Shown piece after piece: positions 1 to 6,750 of a stretch of 11,658 nucleotides of DNA (its first letter is position 1; every line of letters begins with the position of its first letter). The notes below the pieces were generated by a model. That model saw only the letters and a program-made list of their open reading frames with translations, made no database searches and had not been told where the DNA came from. Both the position numbers and the translations under genes were made by a program. The stretch lies in the NCBI GenBank assembly GCA_964417785.1, contig CAYQJO010000135.1, positions 1 through 11,658 of the forward strand, in the 5' to 3' direction. The DNA comes from DAOTUL01 sp034437435 (GTDB taxonomy: Bacteria > Chloroflexota > Anaerolineae > Aggregatilineales > Phototrophicaceae).

Positions 1-14
1 GTATTGGGGGGCTG

Positions 15-779
15 ATGGCGCGGATTATCATCCTGGGGACGGCGGCGGCGGTCAACGATGCACATCATGATTACACGCATTTCTTGCTCATTGGTGAAAA
101 ATCGACGCCGGTGCTGGTGGATGCCGGGACTAATCCACTTGGCAAACTCAAGACACTGGGACTGGATGATGAAGAGCTTCAGGACATTATCCTGACACAT
201 TTTCATCCAGATCATGTGGGCGGGGTCTCCAACATGATGATGCACATGTGGCTGTTGGGGCGGCGGGCTGCGATGCGTTTCTACGGGCTGCATCACTGTA
301 TCAACCGGGTAGAGGATATGATGTCGGGGTATGGCTGGCATGAGTACCCGCACTTCTTCCCGACGGCGTTTCACCGTATCAGTGAGCGCAACCACTCCCC
401 GGTGATGGAAAATGAGGATTTCAAGATCACTTCCTGGCCGGTCTCCCATTTTGTGCCGACCATCGGCCTGCGCATCGAGAACAAACTGACGGGCAAGGTG
501 CTGGCGTATAGCTGCGATACTGAGCCGACCGATTCGCTGCTGGAACTGGCCGATCAGGCCGATCTATTGATCCACGAGGCTGCTGGACCGCCACCCGGCC
601 ACAGCACGGCGTGGCAGGCGGGTGAACTGGCGACCAGGGTGGGGGCGAAATCGCTTTATTTGATCCACTATCAGGTATGGCCGACGTATCCCTCACCTGA
701 CACGCTGGTGCCGGAAGCGACGGAGACCTACGATGGGCCGATCCACCTGTGCAACGACTACGACGAATACGAATTTTGA
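15..779 (+). CDS. Metallo-beta-lactamase-fold hydrolase (RNase Z-like superfamily)
   Basis: This 254-aa protein is a probable cytosolic metal-dependent hydrolase. The HxHxDH signature is at H62, H64, D66 and H67. Further likely metal ligands are H145 (after WPVS), D168 (in YSCDTE) and H218 (in LYLIHY), with HEA at 187-189 and GHST at 195-198. This set and order match the RNase Z / arylsulfatase-like branch of the fold, which cleaves phosphoesters in RNA or small molecules. The length is a little short for RNase Z (about 300 aa), and I see no flexible exosite arm, so tRNA 3' processing is not established. The substrate is unknown. The ATG follows a G-rich stretch (GGGGGG, 4 bases upstream) that can serve as ribosome binding site. 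The last 22 bp overlap the convergent membrane-protein gene. No signal peptide is visible. The fold call is confident; the specific activity is not. Confidence 0.88.
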   Translation: MARIIILGTAAAVNDAHHDYTHFLLIGEKSTPVLVDAGTNPLGKLKTLGLDDEELQDIILTHFHPDHVGGVSNMMMHMWLLGRRAAMRFYGLHHCINRVEDMMSGYGWHEYPHFFPTAFHRISERNHSPVMENEDFKITSWPVSHFVPTIGLRIENKLTGKVLAYSCDTEPTDSLLELADQADLLIHEAAGPPPGHSTAWQAGELATRVGAKSLYLIHYQVWPTYPSPDTLVPEATETYDGPIHLCNDYDEYEF

Positions 780-1369
780 GCCTGCATGGCCTTCATCATT
801 TTGAGCAAGCGCTTTTCTTCACGGATGGCGCGATTGTTGCGGCCACGCATAATCAGGGCGAAGATCAACAGGTAGGGTCCCGCACACAGCAGCAGGCCGA
901 CGAGCAGCGTGCCGAGCAGGTTCGCGCCCTGGACGAAATTTTGCAGGGCGCTGAGGGCGCTGTCGATCTCGCCGTTCTCAAGCGACCGGATCATTTCATC
1001 GATGTTCAGATTGGCTTCGTCGCCGAAGTAGGTGTCGAGGTCGAATGTGCCAGGGTTATCCAGTGTGGATTGCAGCGACTCGGCTCCCTCCTGGGCGATT
1101 TCCGCTATGCTGGCGGTGAGGCGAACCATCCAGAAACACATGGTTAGCAGCAGGAACACAATCACCAGCGTCCAGATGTTGCGCCAGCGGCGTTTCCAGG
1201 TGATGCTGCGCTTGAAGGGGTTAGCCGTCCGTTGTGCGGGTGGGAGTTTCGCCAGCCATTCCCGCGCCTTCGGGTGGTCCACTGTCATCAGGAGATGGCG
1301 AGCGCCCTCAAAGTCGCGTTCTTTGATGAGCGCCCGCGCTGCCAGCATCTTCGCCTTATCGTCTGTCAT
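758..1369 (-). CDS. Two-span membrane protein of unknown function
   Basis: A 203-aa protein that I do not recognise as a named family. Residues 1-42 form a charged helical segment (ARALIKERDFEGARHLL, then AREWLAKL) that reads like a single TPR-type helical hairpin. A basic patch KRRWRN (60-64) precedes a first hydrophobic span at about 65-83. A second span lies at about 151-174 and is followed by RGRNNR. The positive-inside rule puts both ends in the cytoplasm and the acidic, helical 84-150 loop outside. The C-terminal 175-203 tail is basic and Met-rich. It is the last gene of a three-gene minus-strand operon: its ATG lies 14 bp inside the upstream 68-aa gene with no strong Shine-Dalgarno, so translation is probably coupled. 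Its end overlaps the convergent hydrolase gene by 22 bp. A membrane-anchored adaptor role is possible but unproven. Confidence 0.8.
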   Translation of the reverse strand: MTDDKAKMLAARALIKERDFEGARHLLMTVDHPKAREWLAKLPPAQRTANPFKRSITWKRRWRNIWTLVIVFLLLTMCFWMVRLTASIAEIAQEGAESLQSTLDNPGTFDLDTYFGDEANLNIDEMIRSLENGEIDSALSALQNFVQGANLLGTLLVGLLLCAGPYLLIFALIMRGRNNRAIREEKRLLKMMKAMQAQNSYSS

Positions 1370-1562
1370 CGTCGATTGGACGCACGGTGGCGTGCATGAA
1401 CTGAAAGTCTTCGCGGGGGGGCATCATCTCGAAGACTTCGATGATCTCGAAGCGCCGAGGACCAATCAGGACGACGGCACCGACTTCGGGCTTCTCTTCC
1501 TGATTCTTGATGCCACCGGGGTAACTGCCGCCCTGTACGACATAACTCACCTTGTAGATCAT
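1356..1562 (-). CDS. Small conserved-looking protein of unknown function, 68 aa
   Basis: A 68-aa soluble protein with alternating beta-type stretches: IYKVSYVV near the N-terminus, VGAVVLIG at about 27-34 and FEIIEVFEM at about 38-46. It could be a small beta-barrel. No catalytic motif or membrane segment is visible and I do not recognise the family. It is likely a real gene. It starts at ATG with GGAG (1571-1574 on the opposite strand) 8 bases upstream, begins only 4 bp after the cyclic-nucleotide-binding gene ends, and overlaps the following membrane-protein gene by 14 bp. This packing implies co-transcription with both. The function could relate to the neighbouring nucleotide sensor or membrane protein, but nothing in the sequence shows this. 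Confidence 0.72.
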   Translation of the reverse strand: MIYKVSYVVQGGSYPGGIKNQEEKPEVGAVVLIGPRRFEIIEVFEMMPPREDFQFMHATVRPIDDDRR

Positions 1563-1566
1563 CGCT

Positions 1567-2016
1567 CTAGCTCCAGGATAGATCGAAATCGCGATGGCGT
1601 AGTTTGAACGAGAGGTCCTGCACGATACTGCGCATCATGGTGTATCCCAAAGCTGTGTCGGCCTGACACAGCGCGGCGAAAGTATCCGTTGCGATTTGGT
1701 AGATGGTTGTGTTATCCTCTACAGTTACGATGGTTGCGGATCGTTTGCCCTGGTCAATCAGGGCCATCTCACCGAAGATTTGCCCGGTACCCAGGTAAAT
1801 GGTGGGTGAGCGCACACCGTCCTGGTTTTCAATCTGTACCTCAACCTGGCCTTGAGTGATAATATAAATCGCATCACCTTCATCATCCTGTTTGAAGATG
1901 ATTTCACCCCGGTTGTAGGATTGCTTCTCACTGATTGCAATTAGCTTGTCGAGTTGAAGGTCATCCAACCCATTGAACAATTCGACTCGTTTGAGTGTGT
2001 TTTTCAGGTCCATCAC
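1567..2016 (-). CDS. Stand-alone cyclic nucleotide-binding domain protein
   Basis: A 149-aa protein made almost entirely of one CRP/PKA-type cyclic nucleotide-binding domain (about residues 8-125). The phosphate-binding cassette is readable as FGEMAL (81-86) through KRSAT (91-95). E83 and R92 sit where the ribose-contacting Glu and phosphate-contacting Arg occur in cAMP-binding relatives, so ligand binding is plausible. EGDAIYIITQGQVEV (46-60) is the usual beta-roll segment. No helix-turn-helix follows, so this is not a CRP-type transcription factor; the tail 126-149 is a short helical extension. The first codon is GTG (2014-2016) directly followed by ATG (2011-2013). AGGGAG at 2023-2028 is placed for either. 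It is the first gene of a three-gene operon, divergent from lon, with a good candidate promoter. Its output partner may be the membrane protein two genes downstream (inference). Confidence 0.9.
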   Translation of the reverse strand: MMDLKNTLKRVELFNGLDDLQLDKLIAISEKQSYNRGEIIFKQDDEGDAIYIITQGQVEVQIENQDGVRSPTIYLGTGQIFGEMALIDQGKRSATIVTVEDNTTIYQIATDTFAALCQADTALGYTMMRSIVQDLSFKLRHRDFDLSWS

Positions 2017-2037
2017 CAGCTACTCCCTTTAAGACGC

Positions 2038-2066
2038 ATTGTACTGCCAACCGCAGCAGGTGTCTA
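2038..2066 (-). promoter_or_regulatory. Candidate sigma70-type promoter for the cyclic-nucleotide-binding operon
   Basis: On the minus strand a -35 element TAGACA (2066-2061) is separated by 17 bases from a -10 element TACAAT (2043-2038). Each matches the consensus at five of six positions. Transcription would begin near 2031, giving a leader of about 15 bases that contains the AGGGAG ribosome binding site (2028-2023). The fit in sequence, spacing and position is the best of any promoter in this window. Confidence 0.6.
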
Positions 2067-2075
2067 ATACACTTT

Positions 2076-2110
2076 TTACGAGGTAGTGGTATATTAGGAA
2101 TGTTACGAGG
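2076..2110 (+). repeat. Direct repeat TTACGAGG upstream of lon
   Basis: The octamer TTACGAGG occurs at 2076-2083 and again at 2103-2110, a 27-base offset. The second copy supplies the Shine-Dalgarno for lon (ACGAGG, 8 bases before the ATG). The first copy lies just upstream of the extended -10 element. It may be chance, a regulator binding pair, or a leftover of a small duplication. Confidence 0.35.
2087..2095 (+). promoter_or_regulatory. Candidate extended -10 promoter for lon
   Basis: TGGTATATT (2087-2095) is an extended -10 element: TG, one base, then TATATT. It would start transcription near 2102, about 17 bases before the lon ATG. No good -35 lies at 16-18 bases, which an extended -10 can tolerate. 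An alternative is TTGTAC (2039-2044) with TCTAAT (2063-2068) at 18-base spacing, which would overlap the divergent promoter. I saw no CIRCE or HAIR-type heat-shock operator. Confidence 0.4.
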
Positions 2111-2118
2111 ACTGCCTG

Positions 2119-4623
2119 ATGCCGAATTACCTGAACTTTGAGCGCCTGATGGCGCTCAACGAAGAGTTGGAGCAAGACTTGGATTTTGATTTGTTTGAAG
2201 AAGAGGACGTGCCAATCATTGAGGGCGTGCCTGAAGAAATTCCCATTCTGCCGCTGCGTGGTATTGTAGTCTATCCACAAACTGCAATTCCTCTGACGGT
2301 CGGGCAACCACGCAGCATCAAGCTGGTTGATGATGTGGTCAACCAGGACCGGTTAGTCGGTCTGGTGATGGCGAAAGACCCGGAGCTTGAAACACCCGGC
2401 CCGGACGAGATATACACCATCGGTACCCTGGCGTCGATTCACCGGCTGTTTCGCGCCCCTGATGGCACCATCCGCTTGCTGGTGCAGGGTATCTCGCGTA
2501 TCGAGGTCGATGAGTATACCGAGACCGAACCCTATCTCAAGGCGCGTGTCCATGAAATCCCGGAGGCGGTCGAAGAAACGCTGGAAGTCGAGGCGCTGGT
2601 ACGCAGCATTGTGGACCAGTTCACCCGGTTGGCGGACCTGGTTCCCAATATCCCAAGCGAATTGGTATCGTCAGCGCTGAATGTCGATGAGCCGCTGCAA
2701 CTGGTGTATGCGGTAGCGACCTATGTGCGTATCGACCTGGAGAAGCAGCAGCAGCTTCTGGAGATGAACAGCACCGACGGCAAGCTGCGCATGCTGGTGG
2801 AACTGCTGACCAAAGAGCTTGAAGTGCTGGAATTGGGCCGGAAGATTCAATCCGAAGCTCAGACCGAGATGGAGAAAAGCCAGCGCGACTATTATCTGCG
2901 TGAACAGCTAAAGGCCATCCAGAAGGAACTGGGTGAGGGTGATGAGCAGACCGTCGAGGTCGAGGAATTTCGCCTGAAGATCGAGGTCTCCGGGATGCCG
3001 GAGGAGGCCGAGAAAGAGGCGTGGCGCGAACTCGACCGGCTGGCGAAGCTGCCGATCATGGCGGCGGAATACGGTGTGATTCGCACCTATCTGGATTGGC
3101 TCACCAGCCTGCCCTGGTCGGATCGCACTCAGGATAATCTTGAGATCGAACATGCACGCGACGTACTCGAAGCCGATCATTATGGCCTTAAGGACATCAA
3201 GGAGCGCATTCTCGAATATCTGGCGGTCCGCAAGCTGCGCTCCGAACGAGCGGAAGAACTGGAAGCACGGGAAAACCAGGATTTGATCCGCCGTGAGCGA
3301 CATGGTGCGATTCTGTGTTTCGTCGGCCCACCTGGAGTCGGCAAGACCTCACTGGGGGCGTCGATTGCACGGGCGATGGGACGCAAGTTCATCCGTATGA
3401 GCCTGGGTGGTGTGCGTGACGAAAGCGAGATTCGCGGTTTCCGCCGGACCTATATTGGTGCGCTGCCCGGTCGTATTATCCAGACACTGCGCCGGGTGGA
3501 GACCCGCAATCCGCTGATTATGCTGGACGAGGTGGACAAACTTGGGCGCGACTTTCGCGGTGATCCGGCGGCGGCTCTGCTAGAAGTGCTGGACCCGGAG
3601 CAGAATAACGAGTTCCGCGATCATTACCTTGATGTCGCTTTTGACCTGAGCGAAGTGCTGTTCATCACCACCGCCAACGAATTAGAACCGATCCCTGATC
3701 CGCTGAGTGACCGCATGGAGATCATTCATTTGAGCGGCTATACCGAGCAGGAGAAGTCCGCCATTGCCCGGCAGTATCTTGTTCCACGCCAGATTCGTGA
3801 GAACGGCCTGCGTCCGGACGAGATCGAATTCAAGGATGACGCACTGCTGAATATCGTGCGGGATTATACCCGTGAGGCTGGTGTGCGTACACTGGAACGT
3901 GAGATCGGGCGGGCCGCTCGCAAAGTGGTGACCAAAGTCGCCTCCGGTGAGACAGCCAAGATGGTCATTGATGGTCATAAGCTGCGTGAGTTGCTCGGCA
4001 ATCCGCGTCATGGTTACCGGACCGAGATCGAAGAGCGAACCGATTTACCTGGTGTGGCGACCGGTCTGGCCTGGACGCCGGTGGGTGGCGATGTGTTGTT
4101 CATCGAGGCAACCCGCATGCCCGGCGGCAAGGGATTCCAGTATACCGGCCAGCTTGGCGAGGTGATGCAGGAGAGCGCCCGACTGGCGCTGAGCTATATT
4201 CGGGCCAAAGCGCCAGAACTGGGGATTGAAAGCGGGTTCTATAACGACAATGATATTCATCTGCATGTTCCCGCCGGGGCGGTCCCCAAAGACGGCCCAT
4301 CGGCAGGGGTGACCATTGCGGTGGCGCTGGCGTCGCTCCTGACTGGACGGCCTTCACGCAGCAACATCGCCATGACCGGGGAGATCACGCTGCGGGGCAA
4401 GGTGCTGCCAGTGGGCGGAATCAAGGATAAGGTGCTGGCGGCGCACCGGCTTGGCGTGGATACTGTGATTATCCCGGCTAAGAACGAAAATGACCTGGAT
4501 GACGTGCCGGACGAAGTTCGTGAGTCGATGAACTTCATCATGGTGGACAATCTGGATGAGGCGCTGAAAGCAGCGCTGGTAGAAACTGGAGGGTCAGACT
4601 TTGACCAGAGTAATGATAGTTGA
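2119..4623 (+). CDS. lon: ATP-dependent protease La (LonA family)
   Basis: An 834-aa cytosolic AAA+ serine protease that degrades misfolded and regulatory proteins. The substrate-binding N domain begins at EIPILPLRG (about residue 40) after an acidic extension. A coiled-coil stretch lies at about 210-310. The ATPase has Walker A GPPGVGKT at 403-410 (K409) and Walker B LIMLDEVDK at 466-474 (D470, E471). The protease domain carries S728 in PKDGPSAGV and K771 in GGIKDK. The Ser-Lys spacing of 43 matches E. coli Lon (S679, K722). The length and absence of membrane spans fit LonA, not LonB. ATG 2119 is the only near start, because an in-frame stop lies at 2095-2097. It is the first gene of a plus-strand operon; its last 23 bp overlap the following response regulator. 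It is divergent from a cyclic-nucleotide-binding gene across about 100 bp. Confidence 0.98.
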   Translation: MPNYLNFERLMALNEELEQDLDFDLFEEEDVPIIEGVPEEIPILPLRGIVVYPQTAIPLTVGQPRSIKLVDDVVNQDRLVGLVMAKDPELETPGPDEIYTIGTLASIHRLFRAPDGTIRLLVQGISRIEVDEYTETEPYLKARVHEIPEAVEETLEVEALVRSIVDQFTRLADLVPNIPSELVSSALNVDEPLQLVYAVATYVRIDLEKQQQLLEMNSTDGKLRMLVELLTKELEVLELGRKIQSEAQTEMEKSQRDYYLREQLKAIQKELGEGDEQTVEVEEFRLKIEVSGMPEEAEKEAWRELDRLAKLPIMAAEYGVIRTYLDWLTSLPWSDRTQDNLEIEHARDVLEADHYGLKDIKERILEYLAVRKLRSERAEELEARENQDLIRRERHGAILCFVGPPGVGKTSLGASIARAMGRKFIRMSLGGVRDESEIRGFRRTYIGALPGRIIQTLRRVETRNPLIMLDEVDKLGRDFRGDPAAALLEVLDPEQNNEFRDHYLDVAFDLSEVLFITTANELEPIPDPLSDRMEIIHLSGYTEQEKSAIARQYLVPRQIRENGLRPDEIEFKDDALLNIVRDYTREAGVRTLEREIGRAARKVVTKVASGETAKMVIDGHKLRELLGNPRHGYRTEIEERTDLPGVATGLAWTPVGGDVLFIEATRMPGGKGFQYTGQLGEVMQESARLALSYIRAKAPELGIESGFYNDNDIHLHVPAGAVPKDGPSAGVTIAVALASLLTGRPSRSNIAMTGEITLRGKVLPVGGIKDKVLAAHRLGVDTVIIPAKNENDLDDVPDEVRESMNFIMVDNLDEALKAALVETGGSDFDQSNDS
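4588..4593 (+). promoter_or_regulatory. Ribosome binding site fixing a TTG start inside lon
   Basis: GGAGGG lies within the lon coding sequence, 7 bases before TTG 4601. The next in-frame ATG (4613) would be 19 bases away, too far, and would cut off the first four residues before the acidic DDD cluster. The site therefore favours the TTG start and shows that the regulator is translated from within the lon reading frame. Confidence 0.7.
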
Positions 4624-4957
4624 CGATGACCGTACGATGGTCAAATTGCTGCAAACCCTGCTGGAACTGGATGGGTTTGAAGTCAGTGTGGCACGGTTGG
4701 GCAATGAAGTGATCGAACGGGCCACACAGTTCCAACCAGATGTGTTTCTGATGGACTATCATCTGCCCGATGTGGATGGCGTTGAGATTTTGCGGCAGGT
4801 GCGGGCCGGTGGACCGTTTGCCAGCACACCGGTTGTGATTGCCTCCGGACTGGATGTCGAGGAGGAGGTCATGGCAGCGGGCGCGAATGCGTTTCTTGTG
4901 AAGCCGTTCGAGCCAGACGAACTCCCCGATCTATTGCAGAAACTAATCGAACAGTAG
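4601..4957 (+). CDS. Single-domain response regulator (CheY-like receiver)
   Basis: A 118-aa protein consisting of one receiver domain and nothing else. The acidic metal-binding cluster is D8-D9-D10, the phosphoacceptor is D52 (in LMDYHLP), the switch Ser is S82 (in VIASG) and the conserved Lys is K101 (in VKPF). All catalytic positions are intact, so phosphorylation by a histidine kinase is expected. With no DNA-binding or enzymatic output domain, it should act by protein contact, like CheY or a phosphorelay intermediate. Translation starts at TTG, 23 bp before the end of lon, with GGAGGG 7 bases upstream. It ends 11 bp before the PHP/AlbA fusion gene. This linkage suggests a joint function with Lon or the fusion protein, perhaps as an adaptor (inference). 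No cognate kinase is adjacent; the nearest kinase-like gene is at 8406-9548. Confidence 0.93.
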   Translation: MTRVMIVDDDRTMVKLLQTLLELDGFEVSVARLGNEVIERATQFQPDVFLMDYHLPDVDGVEILRQVRAGGPFASTPVVIASGLDVEEEVMAAGANAFLVKPFEPDELPDLLQKLIEQ

Positions 4958-4968
4958 GTGAAACCAAT

Positions 4969-6750
4969 TTGGCTTCCAGAAAAAAGTCACGAATGCAATG
5001 GTATCGGGTTGATTTGCACCTGCATACGCCTGCATCCTATGACTACGTGGACCAGAACATCAGTTATGTAGAGATTTTGCGGAAAGCTGAACGTCAGGGG
5101 ATTGACATCGTGGCCTTTACCGATCACAACACGGTCGGTGGCTATGTGGCGATGCAGGAAGAGATCGAACGCCTCAACTACCTCGAAGATTTGGGGCGTG
5201 CGCATCCGGACGAATTACAGCTTTTAGCGGAATACCGGCGGCTTCTGGACAAAATACTGGTGCTGCCCGGTTTTGAATTTACCGCCACTTTCGGTTTTCA
5301 TATTCTCGGCATTTTCTCCCCGGATACCGCTGTACGCGAAATCGAACATCTGCTGCTCAGTTTGCATGTGCCGCCCGATGTGTTGGAGACCGGCAACCAG
5401 GAAATTGGCGCGACATCCGATGTGTTGGCGGCTTATCGAGCGGTCAATGAGGCTGGCGGCATCTGTATCGCTGCGCACGTCAATGCGGCGCACGGGGTTG
5501 CTATGCGCGGCCTGGACTTCGGTGGGCAGACTCGCATCGCCTACACGCAGGACTCTAACCTGCACGCCCTGGAAGCGACCGATCTGGGACGCAAGGGGCG
5601 CAACACCCAGCGGTTCTTCGACGGCACCAAGCCGGAGTATCCCCGCCGGATGCGCTGCATTCAGAGTTCCGACGCCCACAGCCTGGACTCGATACGCGAT
5701 GACCGGGGCCGTGTGATTCGCTGGGGTGTCGGTGAGCGCGTTACCGAGGTGCTGCTGCCGGATAAGTCTTTCGATGCGCTGCTAGAGATGTTCCAGAGCA
5801 ACGATTATTCGCGCTCGCGCCTTTATTCGCCCGATACCCAACCGCCAGATTATGTGCAGTCGGCGCGGGAGGAAGGCCCAACGATGGTACAGTCCTTCCA
5901 CGAGTCCATCGCACGGCGGGGAGGCAAGCTGTACGGTATCATCTCTGATGTGTGTGCCTTCGCCAATACCAACGGCGGCACCGTTTACGTCGGGGTTAAC
6001 GCCGACCAGCGCAAGAAGGCGGTCGGTATCACCGATGTACAGAGCGCGATCAAGACGCTGACGGACGACATCCATTCGATGATTTCGCCGACGTTGAACG
6101 TCGAAGTTGATACGCTAGAAACCGACGGCAAGACGATTATCCGCATTCAGGTCCCGTATGGCCGCGAGCGACCCTATGCCATCGACAACTCCAAGATTTA
6201 TGTACGGGCCGATGCTGACACCAATCTGGCGATCCGGGATGAGATTGTGAATCTTGTCAGGCAGGGTGAGGAATTCTTGCAGGATGTTACACTGGCTGTC
6301 GATGTGACACCGCAGCCGAATCCGGTGGCGGATGCAACGCAGGAAACGGCGATGGTGGTTGACGATGAAGCAGACACCAGCGAAGACACCGACAAGATTC
6401 AGCCGCCGCGTTCCGGTGTCGAGATTGTCGGTGTGGAGCAGCGCGACGACACCCGTTATTATATTATGCGCGATTTGCGCAACGGCAATGTCGTCAAGAA
6501 CGTCACCCAGTCATCGGCACGCCGGTTGTGGCATTATGCGATCAAACAGAAAGAGACCAATCCCGTTCGCGCCGATCAGGTACGCTGGCACGGTGAGATT
6601 GGTCTCTGGCGCAGTTACAAGAAAAACGGTACGGTGCGCTACGATCTGGTCCAGAAGGACAACGGTGTGCGCGTGTATTACGGCGCAACCGAAAGCGGTA
6701 TGCAGGGTCCCTGGCAGCAGTTCCTGGTCTCTGAAGACCAGCTTGATTAG
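4969..6750 (+). CDS. PHP phosphoesterase - AlbA/Schlafen-type domain fusion protein
   Basis: This 593-aa protein has three parts. Residues 12-285 are a PHP-domain metallo-phosphoesterase with likely metal ligands H17, H19 (DLHLHT), D52-H53 (FTDHN), E102, H111, H170 (AAHVN) and D235, H237 (SSDAH), so it is probably active. Residues 304-430 resemble the AlbA_2/Schlafen-type domain: FANTNGGTVYVGV at 331-343, then KAVGI. The usual Glu-rich EFK strand before it is replaced by VQSFHES. An acidic linker (434-480) leads to an unassigned, aromatic and beta-rich C-terminal region (484-593). No membrane span is seen. The substrate is unknown; nucleic acid or a nucleotide is a fair guess from both domains. 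The start is TTG 4969 with AGGTG 8 bases upstream, overlapping the preceding stop. It is third in the lon operon; its stop overlaps that of serS by 4 bp. PHP is certain, AlbA likely. Confidence 0.88.
   Translation: MASRKKSRMQWYRVDLHLHTPASYDYVDQNISYVEILRKAERQGIDIVAFTDHNTVGGYVAMQEEIERLNYLEDLGRAHPDELQLLAEYRRLLDKILVLPGFEFTATFGFHILGIFSPDTAVREIEHLLLSLHVPPDVLETGNQEIGATSDVLAAYRAVNEAGGICIAAHVNAAHGVAMRGLDFGGQTRIAYTQDSNLHALEATDLGRKGRNTQRFFDGTKPEYPRRMRCIQSSDAHSLDSIRDDRGRVIRWGVGERVTEVLLPDKSFDALLEMFQSNDYSRSRLYSPDTQPPDYVQSAREEGPTMVQSFHESIARRGGKLYGIISDVCAFANTNGGTVYVGVNADQRKKAVGITDVQSAIKTLTDDIHSMISPTLNVEVDTLETDGKTIIRIQVPYGRERPYAIDNSKIYVRADADTNLAIRDEIVNLVRQGEEFLQDVTLAVDVTPQPNPVADATQETAMVVDDEADTSEDTDKIQPPRSGVEIVGVEQRDDTRYYIMRDLRNGNVVKNVTQSSARRLWHYAIKQKETNPVRADQVRWHGEIGLWRSYKKNGTVRYDLVQKDNGVRVYYGATESGMQGPWQQFLVSEDQLD
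6724..6741. repeat. Perfect inverted repeat at convergent gene ends
   Basis: CTGGTCT (6724-6730) and AGACCAG (6735-6741) form a perfect 7-bp stem with a 4-base loop. It lies in the last codons of the PHP/AlbA gene, 7 bases before its stop and just past the serS stop. There is no space between the two convergent genes for a conventional terminator, so this hairpin may help end transcription or protect 3' ends. Neither strand has a proper T-tract after it (plus: CTTGATT). Confidence 0.4.

Noticed and set aside
1032..1607. A 191-aa plus-strand frame opposite the small operon
   Set aside because: It runs across the antisense of three packed minus-strand genes, whose starts, ribosome binding sites and spacing are consistent; the composition is typical of a shadow frame.
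2086..2097. A three-codon leader frame (GTG GTA TAT TAG) after the first TTACGAGG copy
   Set aside because: It would be upstream of or at the probable lon transcription start and is too short to separate from chance.
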